From JAYVFR01 sp043772945 (lineage in GTDB: Bacteria; Patescibacteriota; JACMRA01): DNA of 64,000 bases. The notes below the pieces were generated by a model. It saw nothing but the letters and a program-made list of their open reading frames with translations. It did not search any database and had not been told where the DNA came from. A program made the translations under genes and the position numbers. Positions within the stretch are counted from its first letter, which is position 1, and each line of letters opens with the position of its first letter. Of this stretch, positions 35,896 through 43,475 are shown in pieces. The stretch covers positions 27,187-91,186 of the forward strand of contig JAYVFR010000012.1 of assembly GCA_043772945.1 (NCBI GenBank), written 5' to 3'.

Positions 35896-36276
35896 ATGTC
35901 TAAAGTGAATACCATTATAGAAGAATTAAAAACATTAAGTCTGCTAGAAGCTGCTGAATTAGTCAAATCAATCGAGGAAACTTTCGGTGTTTCAGCCTCA
36001 GCTCCTGTAGCTATGGCCTCTGCCCCTACTGGTGGGGACGCTCCTGCAGCTGTTGAAGAAAAAAGCGAATTTGATGTAGTAGTTGAAGCTGTTCCAGCTG
36101 ATAAAAAAATCGCAATTATCAAGATTGTTAAAGACAAAAAATCAGTAGGTTTAGGTGAAGCTAAAACTATAGTTGAAAGCGCTCCTTTCACACTAGCTGA
36201 AAAAATTAGTAAAGAAGAAGCTAACAAACTAAAAGACGAATTATCTGCGGCAGGTGCTACCGTTACTTTAAAGTAA
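35896..36276 (+). CDS. rplL: Ribosomal protein bL12 (L7/L12)
   Basis: 126 residues: an N-terminal dimerisation helix (IIEELKTLSLLEAAELVKSI), an Ala/Pro-rich hinge (about 35-55) and the C-terminal factor-binding domain FDVVVEAVPADKKIAIIKIV with GLGEAKTIVE. It forms the stalk that recruits translation GTPases. In most bacteria rplJ lies just upstream; here rplJ is about 23 kb away on the other strand (59471-60001). TTGACA at 35825 probably starts its own transcript, and a strong terminator follows. Confidence 0.96.
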   Translation: MSKVNTIIEELKTLSLLEAAELVKSIEETFGVSASAPVAMASAPTGGDAPAAVEEKSEFDVVVEAVPADKKIAIIKIVKDKKSVGLGEAKTIVESAPFTLAEKISKEEANKLKDELSAAGATVTLK

Positions 36277-36313
36277 TTAATAACACCAAATAAATTAGAT
36301 ACCTAATTACATT

Positions 36314-36347
36314 AAACTACTTTCACATTTTTAGAAGGTAGTTTTTT
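36314..36347 (+). terminator. Intrinsic terminator after rplL
   Basis: AAACTACTTTC (36314-36324) pairs with GAAGGTAGTTT (36334-36344), 11 bp with one wobble, followed by T. Confidence 0.85.
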
Positions 36348-36441
36348 GTTGTCTTTATTGCTCCTACTTCCCCTCATTGCCTATAAGAGAAAAATATATT
36401 TAGCTTTGTTTAAGATCAAAAAAATATGAAAAATATATAAT

Positions 36442-36894
36442 ATGAAAAAACAAGATAATAAATTTTTGGAAACGTTACTACTCGTACCAATACTAATCGG
36501 GACGCCAATTTCGTTGATTATTCATACTATAGTTTTTATAATCTTTTTAACTGCCCCTAAATGGACTAACATAGAAGCTGACTCAATTAATTTACTCTTA
36601 ACAACCATTGTTTCGCTTGAGGCTATTTATCTATCATTATTTATACAAATGTCTGTAAATCAATCAAACGCAACTATCTCCGTTATTAAAGAAGATGTGG
36701 AGGAAATTCAAGAAGATGTGGAGGAAATTCAAGAAGATGTGGAGGAAGACGATGTCGAGAAAATTAAGAATAAAAACAACTCTAAAACAATTAAAATAGG
36801 CTATACCTCACTAAATAGTCAACAAAAAATTAATCAGCAAATTTTAAGGGAGCTACAGGAAATAAAAAATGAATTAAAGAATTTTAAGAATTAA
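36442..36894 (+). CDS. DUF1003-like membrane protein with heptad-repeat coiled coil
   Basis: 150 residues: two hydrophobic helices (about 10-38 and 46-72), where LLLTTIVSLEAIYLSLFIQM matches the second-helix pattern of DUF1003 proteins, then a charged coiled coil. The coil includes tandem copies of EDVEEIQ encoded by a near-perfect 21-bp tandem repeat starting at 36691. The C-terminal segment (QQKINQQILRELQEIKNELK) continues the coil. Its 3' end overlaps the convergent dusB by 21 nt. Role unknown. Confidence 0.65.
   Translation: MKKQDNKFLETLLLVPILIGTPISLIIHTIVFIIFLTAPKWTNIEADSINLLLTTIVSLEAIYLSLFIQMSVNQSNATISVIKEDVEEIQEDVEEIQEDVEEDDVEKIKNKNNSKTIKIGYTSLNSQQKINQQILRELQEIKNELKNFKN
36691..36747 (+). 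repeat. 21-bp coding tandem repeat (about 2.7 copies)
   Basis: Units GAAGATGTGGAGGAAATTCAA at 36691 and 36712 and a partial third copy at 36733 encode the heptad EDVEEIQ in a coiled coil. Near-identity at the DNA level points to recent slippage. Confidence 0.85.
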
Positions 36895-37860
36895 ACTTAA
36901 ATAATCTTTTGCTTCTGCTAAATCTTTTGTCTCCATTAAAATAGACCTAATCTCTGCCGAATTATGAAAATTTGATAAGTAAATTTTAAAGTATTTTTTT
37001 AAAACATTGTAATTTTTAGCTTCGCCCCAAGTTTTTTCCCATAACTCTAAGTGGTAATTTAATAAATCAAACCTGTCTTTTAATGACACAGTAGTTTTTT
37101 TGCGGTTAAAAATGTAAGGATTCTGAAAAACCCCCCTACCAATCATAACCCCATCTACCCCTAAATCTTTCACTAGCATGTCTGACTGCTGAAGGGTTGT
37201 AATATCACCATTAGCAATAATCAAGGGTCTTTTTTTTGTATCGATTCTTTTTGTGCCGTAAATTTCTTCTCGCAAACTTACCACTCTGGCTATTTGATCG
37301 TAGTGGCACGGTACATTTGATTCTTCTTTAGCCGTTCTACCATGAATAGTTAAAGCCTCTAAATCAGAACATTCATTGAACAAAAAGCCTATCCATTCCT
37401 CTGTTTGAATCTTATCAAAACCTATGCGTGTTTTAATACTTACAGGGATTTTAGAATCCGTAGCTTCTTTAACAGCATTGTATATTTCCTTAGCAAGAGA
37501 AGGGTTTTTAATTAAAGCTGAGCAAGCACCTTGTTTAACTACGTTTTTAACAGGGCATCCCATATTAATATCAACTCCGTCAAAACCAAGCTCTAAAATT
37601 GTTTTTGTGGTTTTGTAGTAATCCTCTGGTTTAGTTCCCCATATTTGAGCCACAATTGGTTTTTCACTTTTGGAATATTTTAACCTATGTGCTATTGCTC
37701 CCATACCTGCAGATTGCATACCTTCACAATTTGTGAACTCCGTAAAAAAAACATCTGGCCTACCTGCCTTAGCTATAACCCTTCGAAATACTGTATCCGT
37801 AACATCCTCCATGGGTGCAAGTACAGTAAATCCTTTATCTAGTTTTCTCCAAAAAGACAT
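36874..37860 (-). CDS. dusB: tRNA-dihydrouridine synthase
   Basis: 328 residues of a TIM-barrel flavoenzyme. It has APMEDVTDTVFRR at the FMN-binding start, the catalytic Cys within NMGCPVKNVVKQGACSAL, IKTRIG, LTIHGRTAKEE and IANGDITTLQQ with GVMIGRGVFQNP at the phosphate-binding end. It reduces specific uridines in tRNA D-loops with NADPH. The family could be DusB or a sibling; the K-x-G-A-C-S-A-L spacing is normal. It runs convergent with the DUF1003-like gene and divergent from the 5S rRNA gene. Confidence 0.93.
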   Translation of the reverse strand: MSFWRKLDKGFTVLAPMEDVTDTVFRRVIAKAGRPDVFFTEFTNCEGMQSAGMGAIAHRLKYSKSEKPIVAQIWGTKPEDYYKTTKTILELGFDGVDINMGCPVKNVVKQGACSALIKNPSLAKEIYNAVKEATDSKIPVSIKTRIGFDKIQTEEWIGFLFNECSDLEALTIHGRTAKEESNVPCHYDQIARVVSLREEIYGTKRIDTKKRPLIIANGDITTLQQSDMLVKDLGVDGVMIGRGVFQNPYIFNRKKTTVSLKDRFDLLNYHLELWEKTWGEAKNYNVLKKYFKIYLSNFHNSAEIRSILMETKDLAEAKDYLSLILKIL

Positions 37861-37889
37861 ATATTCTAAACTTATTCAAAAAGAATTTC

Positions 37890-37921
37890 TTGACAAGATT
37901 AGAAATATTCTCTTTTATATT
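37890..37921 (+). promoter_or_regulatory. Promoter of the 5S rRNA gene
   Basis: TTGACA at 37890-37895 and TATATT at 37916-37921 lie directly before the 5S sequence. The spacer is 20 bp, longer than optimal, so a shifted -10 such as TTATAT is possible. Confidence 0.55.
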
Positions 37922-37924
37922 AAT

Positions 37925-38036
37925 GTGGTTACTCAAGGGTGTCAGTCCCAACCTTTTCCATCCGAACAGGGTCTTGAAATGACATTCCGCTGATGATACT
38001 TAGATGCAGATCTGTGGGAAAGTAAGCCGTAACCGT
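37925..38036 (+). rRNA. rrf: 5S ribosomal RNA, stand-alone gene
   Basis: The segment carries the conserved 5S core: CCATCCGAACAGGGTC of loop B/helix III, TGATGATACTTAGATGC, and GTGGGAAAGTAAGCC near the 3' end. GGTTAC (37927-37932) pairs with GTAACC (38029-38034) as helix I. Length is about 110 nt. A promoter precedes it and an intrinsic terminator follows. No 16S or 23S gene lies near, so it is unlinked from the other rRNAs. Confidence 0.85.
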
Positions 38037-38058
38037 GTTAAATTTAATCTTTAAAATC

Positions 38059-38097
38059 ACTCTAAAATCACCTATCGTGAAACTTTAGAGTTTTTTT
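38059..38097 (+). terminator. Terminator of the 5S rRNA gene
   Basis: ACTCTAAA (38059-38066) pairs with TTTAGAGT (38084-38091), followed by seven T. Confidence 0.85.
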
Positions 38098-38126
38098 ATA
38101 TCTAAAGACCAAGCAAAAAAGTTTAT

Positions 38127-38444
38127 ATGAGTTTCGAAGAAAAAAGAAATCAGCCCATCTGGCAAGAAATAGCTAGTAAAACTTATGATGTAATGGCACG
38201 TGAAAATGAGATTTTCAATAAATCAACCCCACATATTCTTCTCAAGAATGGAATTTTTATGCTCTTAAGCGATAGCCAATATTCAAGAATGTCACGTGAA
38301 AACAAATACAACTGTATTCAACAGCTTGGTTCATTATTCGGGATAGATTGTGCTCAATCCTTTAATCTAGCTAACATAATACTCTCACAAACTCTAGTTA
38401 CATATAATCCACGTAAAAATAATCCAGGTAAAATGCTTGATTAA
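38127..38444 (+). CDS. Hypothetical soluble protein
   Basis: 105 residues, mostly helical, without a recognisable motif. Segments IASKTYDVMARENEIF and YNCIQQLGSLFGI are regular. It lies between the 5S gene and the convergent pgeF (5-nt gap). The ATG start lacks a Shine-Dalgarno like most genes here. Confidence 0.5.
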   Translation: MSFEEKRNQPIWQEIASKTYDVMARENEIFNKSTPHILLKNGIFMLLSDSQYSRMSRENKYNCIQQLGSLFGIDCAQSFNLANIILSQTLVTYNPRKNNPGKMLD

Positions 38445-38449
38445 TTTTA

Positions 38450-39184
38450 TTAATTCGTTGTTTTATAAATATAACTAAAGTTTAAGCCGTGATTTGGATA
38501 ATCCCTGCGGTAACTGTGATAATTTACATTTTCAAATGTATCTATTCTATCACAAGCAATATTATTTTGATTAACACCTAGTTGAATTAAGCTATCAATA
38601 ATATAACCCATCGCATCTAATCTAATTGATTGTCTTTGTGAAAGAGAATTCAAACTCAAATCATTAGTTTTTAAATAATTATCAATAATATTTACATTAT
38701 TAATAAAATGAGCTCCTAGCGGGTAAAAATACTTGTATTTATCAGGAATTTGACCAGAATCTTCATAGAAAGTTGTGTGATTAGCAAATTCTAAACTTGG
38801 ACCTAAAAAACATTTTAATTGGTTTAAATCAATTTGATATTGAGTAACTAATAATTTAATTACTTTATCGAGTAACCCCTTAATAATTCCTTTACGACCT
38901 AGATGTACCGCTCCAATAATCCCATCCCCAGAAAATAGAAATGGAATACAATCGGCTGTATAAACCCCAATAGCAACGCCTTCAAGCTTAGTTATTATTG
39001 CATCTGTTTCAATTAAACTAGTATCTAAATTTAAATCATTTAGAATGTAGATATTATCACTGTGAATTTGCTTAACATATTTAATTGGAATTTGAATTTC
39101 AGACTGAATTTTATTAATTGAGCCTAACTTTAAATCTCCTTTAAAATTTATTTTTTTATTTAAGAATTTATACGTAATTGACAT
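38450..39184 (-). CDS. pgeF: Peptidoglycan editing factor PgeF (YfiH, polyphenol-oxidase family)
   Basis: 244 residues of the YfiH/CNF1 fold. Metal-site residues are visible in order: KQIHSDNI (His), YTADCIPFLF (Cys), IGAVHLGRKG (His) and the C-terminal CDRIDTFENVNYHSYRRD, where SYRRD is the family hallmark. Known PgeF removes mis-inserted L-Ser-type residues from peptidoglycan precursors; others have laccase or nucleoside phosphorylase activity. With ddl this supports active cell-wall synthesis. Confidence 0.88.
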   Translation of the reverse strand: MSITYKFLNKKINFKGDLKLGSINKIQSEIQIPIKYVKQIHSDNIYILNDLNLDTSLIETDAIITKLEGVAIGVYTADCIPFLFSGDGIIGAVHLGRKGIIKGLLDKVIKLLVTQYQIDLNQLKCFLGPSLEFANHTTFYEDSGQIPDKYKYFYPLGAHFINNVNIIDNYLKTNDLSLNSLSQRQSIRLDAMGYIIDSLIQLGVNQNNIACDRIDTFENVNYHSYRRDYPNHGLNFSYIYKTTN

Positions 39185-39272
39185 CTTTTAAAATAAACTA
39201 CAAACAAAATTATTAGCAAATCACACTCAACAGCTTTGACAAAAAAAATGCAAATATAATAACAGCTTTAAT

Positions 39273-40295
39273 ATGAATATTATTACAGGATTACAACCGA
39301 CGGGAGAGCTTCACATCGGAAATTATTTCGGAGCTCTTGAGCCAATGAAAAATAAGGTAAATACTTTATCTACTAAAGATAACTTCTACTTAATGGTAGT
39401 TGACTTGCACGCCCTCACAATTGAATTAGATTATGCAAATTACTACAAACAAATTTTAGAAAATTTAAGAGCCTACCTCGCTAGTGGAATTAACCTTAAG
39501 AATAAAAATGTGCATCTATTTCGCCAGAGTCATATTCCAGCCCACAGTGAATTGAATTGGCTCCTAAGTTGCTTTACTTATTTTGGGGAAATGTCTCGAA
39601 TGACACAATTTAAAGACAAATCCAAAGAAAATAACTCTAATATTAACTGTGGTTTGTTTAGCTATCCGATATTAATGGCTTCTGATATTCTTCTTTACGA
39701 TGCAGAGTGGGTGCCTGTAGGTGAGGATCAAAGACAACACCTTGAACTTGCTCGGGACATCGCTATTAGAATTAATAATAAATTTGATTCTGATATTTTT
39801 ACTGTTCCTAAAAGTTACGATAAACAATTAGAATTCTTTAACCAGAGTTCGCCTCTCAGAGTTCGCTCTTTAGTTAACCCTGACAAAAAAATGAGCAAAT
39901 CAAACTCTAATTTAAAAAGTAAAATTTTGCTATCTGACAAACCAGAAGATGCTCACAAAAAAATTATATCAGCTACAACCGATAACCTCTCTAATATTAA
40001 CTGGGATTATAACAATCAAGCTGGAATTACAAATTTAATGCAAATTTTAGTCCTTACTAGCAATCAAGATATTGAAAAAGTTAAAAATGATTGGACAGGA
40101 ACCGTCCGCTATGGAGATTTCAAAAAAGTTGTAGCAGACTCCGTTAGTAGTTTTTTGGCAGATTACCAAAGCAGGCTTACACAAGTTACTATCAACGATG
40201 TTTTACACACTCTTTCTACTAGTGAAATTCAAGCAAACTTGCAAGCTAAACATGTACTACTGCGTTTTCAAAAACATTTAGGCATAAAAAAATAG
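39273..40295 (+). CDS. trpS: Tryptophanyl-tRNA synthetase
   Basis: 340 residues. Class I motifs: LQPTGELHIGNYFGAL (HIGN) and KKMSKSNSN (KMSKS). GEDQRQHLELARDIAIRIN is the conserved central helix, and the C-terminal dimer half is present, so the enzyme is full length (usual 330-340). It charges tRNA-Trp. TTGACA lies just upstream with TATAAT closer than the ideal distance. Confidence 0.95.
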   Translation: MNIITGLQPTGELHIGNYFGALEPMKNKVNTLSTKDNFYLMVVDLHALTIELDYANYYKQILENLRAYLASGINLKNKNVHLFRQSHIPAHSELNWLLSCFTYFGEMSRMTQFKDKSKENNSNINCGLFSYPILMASDILLYDAEWVPVGEDQRQHLELARDIAIRINNKFDSDIFTVPKSYDKQLEFFNQSSPLRVRSLVNPDKKMSKSNSNLKSKILLSDKPEDAHKKIISATTDNLSNINWDYNNQAGITNLMQILVLTSNQDIEKVKNDWTGTVRYGDFKKVVADSVSSFLADYQSRLTQVTINDVLHTLSTSEIQANLQAKHVLLRFQKHLGIKK

Positions 40296-40316
40296 CTTCA
40301 CTTCAAACCACTCAGA

Positions 40317-40784
40317 CTATTTACGAAAATTTACTTTACCCGTTCCTTCAAATTCTTTAAGAAGTTTCAAAAAATCTTCGCTGCTTTCAAAGTTTCCAAA
40401 CATTGCCCAATAGCAAATATAAGCCGCTTCATCTTGGGCTTTTAAACTTTTAAGGACTATTTGACCAATTTTAGTCGATTTAATTGGGTTTTTCTCGGTT
40501 TCTAAGATATTTTCAATAATTTTTTGAATTAATAACTTAATTTTAGAATCGCTAATTCTTCGTTTATTGAAAGCTTTGCGAATCCCTTCTTCTAATTTGT
40601 GGATACTAAAAGCCTGAATTGTCCCAGCACGCTTTTCTACATCTAAGTCTAATGCAAGCAATTCCTCTAATGTTGTGAATCTATAAGCACATTTAAGACA
40701 CTGGCGACGTCTTTTAACTCCCAGTTCATTTTGACGAGAATCAAGTACTTTATTTTGGTCAGAATGACAGCGAGGGCAAAACAT
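40317..40784 (-). CDS. nrdR: Transcriptional repressor NrdR
   Basis: 155 residues. The N-terminal zinc ribbon has CPRC (3-6) and CLKC (about 34-37) within RRRQCLKCAYRFTTLEE, followed by the ATP-cone domain FSIHKLEEGIRKAFNKR. NrdR binds NrdR boxes and represses ribonucleotide reductase genes in response to ATP/dATP. No nrd gene lies in the window, so targets are elsewhere. It follows cmk by 15 nt on the same strand, forming a nucleotide-related pair. Confidence 0.95.
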   Translation of the reverse strand: MFCPRCHSDQNKVLDSRQNELGVKRRRQCLKCAYRFTTLEELLALDLDVEKRAGTIQAFSIHKLEEGIRKAFNKRRISDSKIKLLIQKIIENILETEKNPIKSTKIGQIVLKSLKAQDEAAYICYWAMFGNFESSEDFLKLLKEFEGTGKVNFRK

Positions 40785-40799
40785 ATTTTTGAATAAATT

Positions 40800-41477
40800 T
40801 TAAATTGGATTATTATTTATAAAATTAATTATTTGATTCACAGACTGATCAATAGTTTGATTACTAGTGTCAATTAGAGTTGCCTCGGGCACACGAATTA
40901 AAGGAGCGTAGTCACGTTTCATATCGTTTCGGTCCCTTTCTAGAATCTCAGTCAAAACTTGGCTTTGGGTGATCTCGCTGTCTCCCTTATTTTTTAAATC
41001 TCGTAGTCTTCTCTGAGCTCTAACTGTTGGGTCAGCATCAACGTAAAACTTGTAATTAGCTTCAGGAAATAAATGAGTTGCGACGTTACGACCTTCGCAA
41101 ATTATATCACCTTTAATCTTACCTCCTATTAGTTGAACAATTGTAGTTATTTCCTCAGGATATTGACTTGCTATTAGAGATGTTTGTTTCGATATATTAT
41201 TTTGATGTAGAAGAGGCTTAATGTTTAAGCTTCCCAGCCAAACCTCGCTAGTGTTAGTCTCTTTATTCCAAATATATTTAATTTTTCCCATTTCAACTGG
41301 TTCAATTATTTGAATAGGGTTAGTTATCCAAATTCCAAGCTCAGGATGAGTCAAAATATAAGCACACATTCTATAAATTTCCCCGCTACAATAATTTGTT
41401 AAATTTAATTTATGAGCTAGGATTGAGCAAATTGTTCCTTTACCTGCTCCAGCAGGCCCATCAACAGCAATAATCAT
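40800..41477 (-). CDS. cmk: Cytidylate kinase
   Basis: 225 residues. IIAVDGPAGAGKGTICSILA is the P-loop of Cmk, with YCSGEIYR for the NMP site, ICEGRNVATHLFPEA and the lid RAQRRLRDLKNKG. The C-terminal LIDTSNQTIDQSVNQI is typical. It makes CDP/dCDP from CMP/dCMP. It is upstream of nrdR in a two-gene unit. Confidence 0.94.
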   Translation of the reverse strand: MIIAVDGPAGAGKGTICSILAHKLNLTNYCSGEIYRMCAYILTHPELGIWITNPIQIIEPVEMGKIKYIWNKETNTSEVWLGSLNIKPLLHQNNISKQTSLIASQYPEEITTIVQLIGGKIKGDIICEGRNVATHLFPEANYKFYVDADPTVRAQRRLRDLKNKGDSEITQSQVLTEILERDRNDMKRDYAPLIRVPEATLIDTSNQTIDQSVNQIINFINNNPI

Positions 41478-41583
41478 ATATAATTAGAACAACGAAAAAC
41501 CTCTCTTATGTCAATTTTTGACTAAATAGTTTTTTTATTGTTACGGTTGAGACGGAGACCTGCAAGTTACGCTTAAAACCAAA

Positions 41584-41793
41584 ATGCAGGAATATTTACA
41601 AGTTATGATTCAGCAAAATGAACTTCAAATTGACTTTTGGTACAGACACCTTGAAACAGGAGATAAAGTTCAAGTTACGAGCTTTGGTGATGACCAGGTA
41701 AATTTCACTCCAGAAAATCAAGGAAACTCAGAAATCCAGTACTATCGTACTGTTGAAGAGTTCTGCCAGAGTTATGAGCCTGTCAACCGTTAA
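41584..41793 (+). CDS. Hypothetical small acidic protein
   Basis: 69 residues, soluble, net acidic, possibly a small barrel (YRHLETGDKVQVTSF). No family recognised. It is followed by a strong GC-rich terminator, which supports it as a real transcription unit. Confidence 0.5.
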   Translation: MQEYLQVMIQQNELQIDFWYRHLETGDKVQVTSFGDDQVNFTPENQGNSEIQYYRTVEEFCQSYEPVNR

Positions 41794-41829
41794 ATGAAAA
41801 AATTGATTTTTAAGTAGCGCTTTCTATTT

Positions 41830-41855
41830 CCCGCAAATCATGCGGGGATTTTTTT
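41830..41855 (+). terminator. Intrinsic terminator
   Basis: CCCGCA and TGCGGG pair around a 5-nt loop, then GAT and seven T. It ends the small gene at 41584-41793. Confidence 0.88.
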
Positions 41856-41943
41856 GGGTCTATTTCTGTAAGCCTTGTTTAAAGCTGACAGTTAGTTTAA
41901 ATTGATTGAGAATCTTTTATAACTATAAAATATATAATAAAAC

Positions 41944-43017
41944 ATGGCTAGGCTTTATCAGATACACCTCAGACAGTTTATGGTGGGAAATGACTACAAT
42001 AATAGCTTCAAAAATCTTAGAGAATTTCCTATTAAGTTTCTGGATTATCTACAATCCCTGGGCTTTAGTCATTTGTGGCTAATGGGAATTTGGCAGCTGC
42101 CAACTGATTCGCGACAATTAGATTTTAGTTTCCAAAACTTTCCTAACATAAGCAGGGATAAGCTTATTTCATCAGTATTTGCAATCGATAGTTACAATAT
42201 TGATCAAAATCTTGGATCTCTCGACGATTACTTGTTTGTTAAACAGGAAGCTAATAAAAGAGGAATTAAAATTATTTTAGACTTCATTCCTAATCACTTT
42301 GGCATTTTTTCTAGCTTTACTCAAACTAATCCTGAAATATTCCTTAAAATTAGAAATGAATTCCAAAACGGTAGGGATCCAAACTATCCCGCGTGGCTAG
42401 ACACAGCTCAGCTAGATTATTCGAAACAAATTACTCACGATTTTATGGCGAAACAATTACTTAATATTAGTAAAATTTGTGATGGTGTTCGGGTTGATAT
42501 GGCCATGCTCTTATTAAATTCAGTGTTTGAGAAAACTTGGAGTTTTAAAATTGAGAATCAAAAAGAATTTTGGAGTGAATCTCTCTCAGCTTTAAAGAAA
42601 TTTAAAACAGATTTTATTACCATTGCTGAATGCTATTGGAACTTAGAACCTAGATTAATTGAACTTGGTTTTGATTATGTTTATTACAAACCATTCCTTG
42701 ATCAATTGGTTTCTAATCAATCGCTTAACACTAAAATAGAAGAAATTAATCAAATAAACCAAAAACTAGTTTGCTTTCTTGAAAACCATGATGAGAAACG
42801 CTCAGCTTCAATCTGGCAAGGAGAGACTTTAAAAAATAAAATTAATTTATTAATTCAAACTAAAGGAATAGGTCTTTATTACCACGGTCAACTTGAAGGT
42901 AATCTAATCCGAACCCCGATTCAATTAATTCAAACTCCGTTCGAAGAGACAAACCGAGTGATCAAAAATTATTATTTGGAGAAGTTTAGAGAAACTAGTT
43001 ATATAAACAAAACCTAA
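41944..43017 (+). CDS. GH13 alpha-amylase-like enzyme, barrel only
   Basis: 357 residues covering one (beta/alpha)8 barrel. The four conserved GH13 regions are in order: DFIPNHFG (I), GVRVDMAML with the nucleophile Asp (II), IAECYW with the acid/base Glu (III) and FLENHDEK (IV). The usual C-terminal beta domain is missing; the protein ends about 80 residues after region IV. It may hydrolyse or transfer alpha-1,4-glucans. A debranching-like enzyme lies nearby (43476-44924), suggesting a small glycogen or starch-type module. The residues are intact, so activity is plausible. Confidence 0.85.
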   Translation: MARLYQIHLRQFMVGNDYNNSFKNLREFPIKFLDYLQSLGFSHLWLMGIWQLPTDSRQLDFSFQNFPNISRDKLISSVFAIDSYNIDQNLGSLDDYLFVKQEANKRGIKIILDFIPNHFGIFSSFTQTNPEIFLKIRNEFQNGRDPNYPAWLDTAQLDYSKQITHDFMAKQLLNISKICDGVRVDMAMLLLNSVFEKTWSFKIENQKEFWSESLSALKKFKTDFITIAECYWNLEPRLIELGFDYVYYKPFLDQLVSNQSLNTKIEEINQINQKLVCFLENHDEKRSASIWQGETLKNKINLLIQTKGIGLYYHGQLEGNLIRTPIQLIQTPFEETNRVIKNYYLEKFRETSYINKT

Positions 43018-43063
43018 AAAATGTTTTTACTTAGAGGTGTCATGTAGCTTAGAGGGCGGAACA

Positions 43064-43416
43064 ATGCTTAAGTTTATTTTTAATTCTCTCATCAACATAA
43101 TCCTTGTTTTTTGGCTAAATTGTAAATTTTGGGCTTTTCGGCTGATCAATAATCAGGACGGACTAAACTATGTTCGGGAGCTTACTGAAAAAAGAGGATT
43201 GAGCTTGAAAAAATTCTTAAAGCTGATCTAGCAGACCAAAAGAGTACAGGCACTATCATTGCTAAAGGATTAACACTCTGGGCTGATTCAACTAAAGAGC
43301 CAGATTTAATTACTCTAGCAAAAGCTGGAGACTTCAATAAGTTAGGGCAAATCTTTGCTGAGCGTGGAGTTGATTTTGATTTTGATTTTGATTTTAAGCA
43401 AATAAGTTTGATTTAG
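43064..43416 (+). pseudogene. Frameshifted gene of unknown function
   Basis: An ATG frame at 43064 with a GGGCGG-like leader encodes a hydrophobic start and stops at 43231. In the next frame, coding continues cleanly from about 43189 to TAG at 43416 (ELEKILKADLADQKST, then DLITLAKAGDFNKLGQI). The two overlap at a run of six A (43188-43193); one extra A would join them into about 117 residues. The end is an Asp-Phe repeat encoded by GATTTT tandem copies. Either a decayed gene, a sequencing indel, or slippage on the A run. Confidence 0.5.
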
Positions 43417-43475
43417 ATCCTTTCAAATTTCTGCAGATTTAACTTTACCCCTGATTATCTTTTGATATGTTTGGG

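Noticed and set aside
35883..36227. Ala/Ser-rich open frame antisense to rplL
   Set aside because: The composition is the complement of the L7/L12 hinge; the plus-strand protein is unmistakable.
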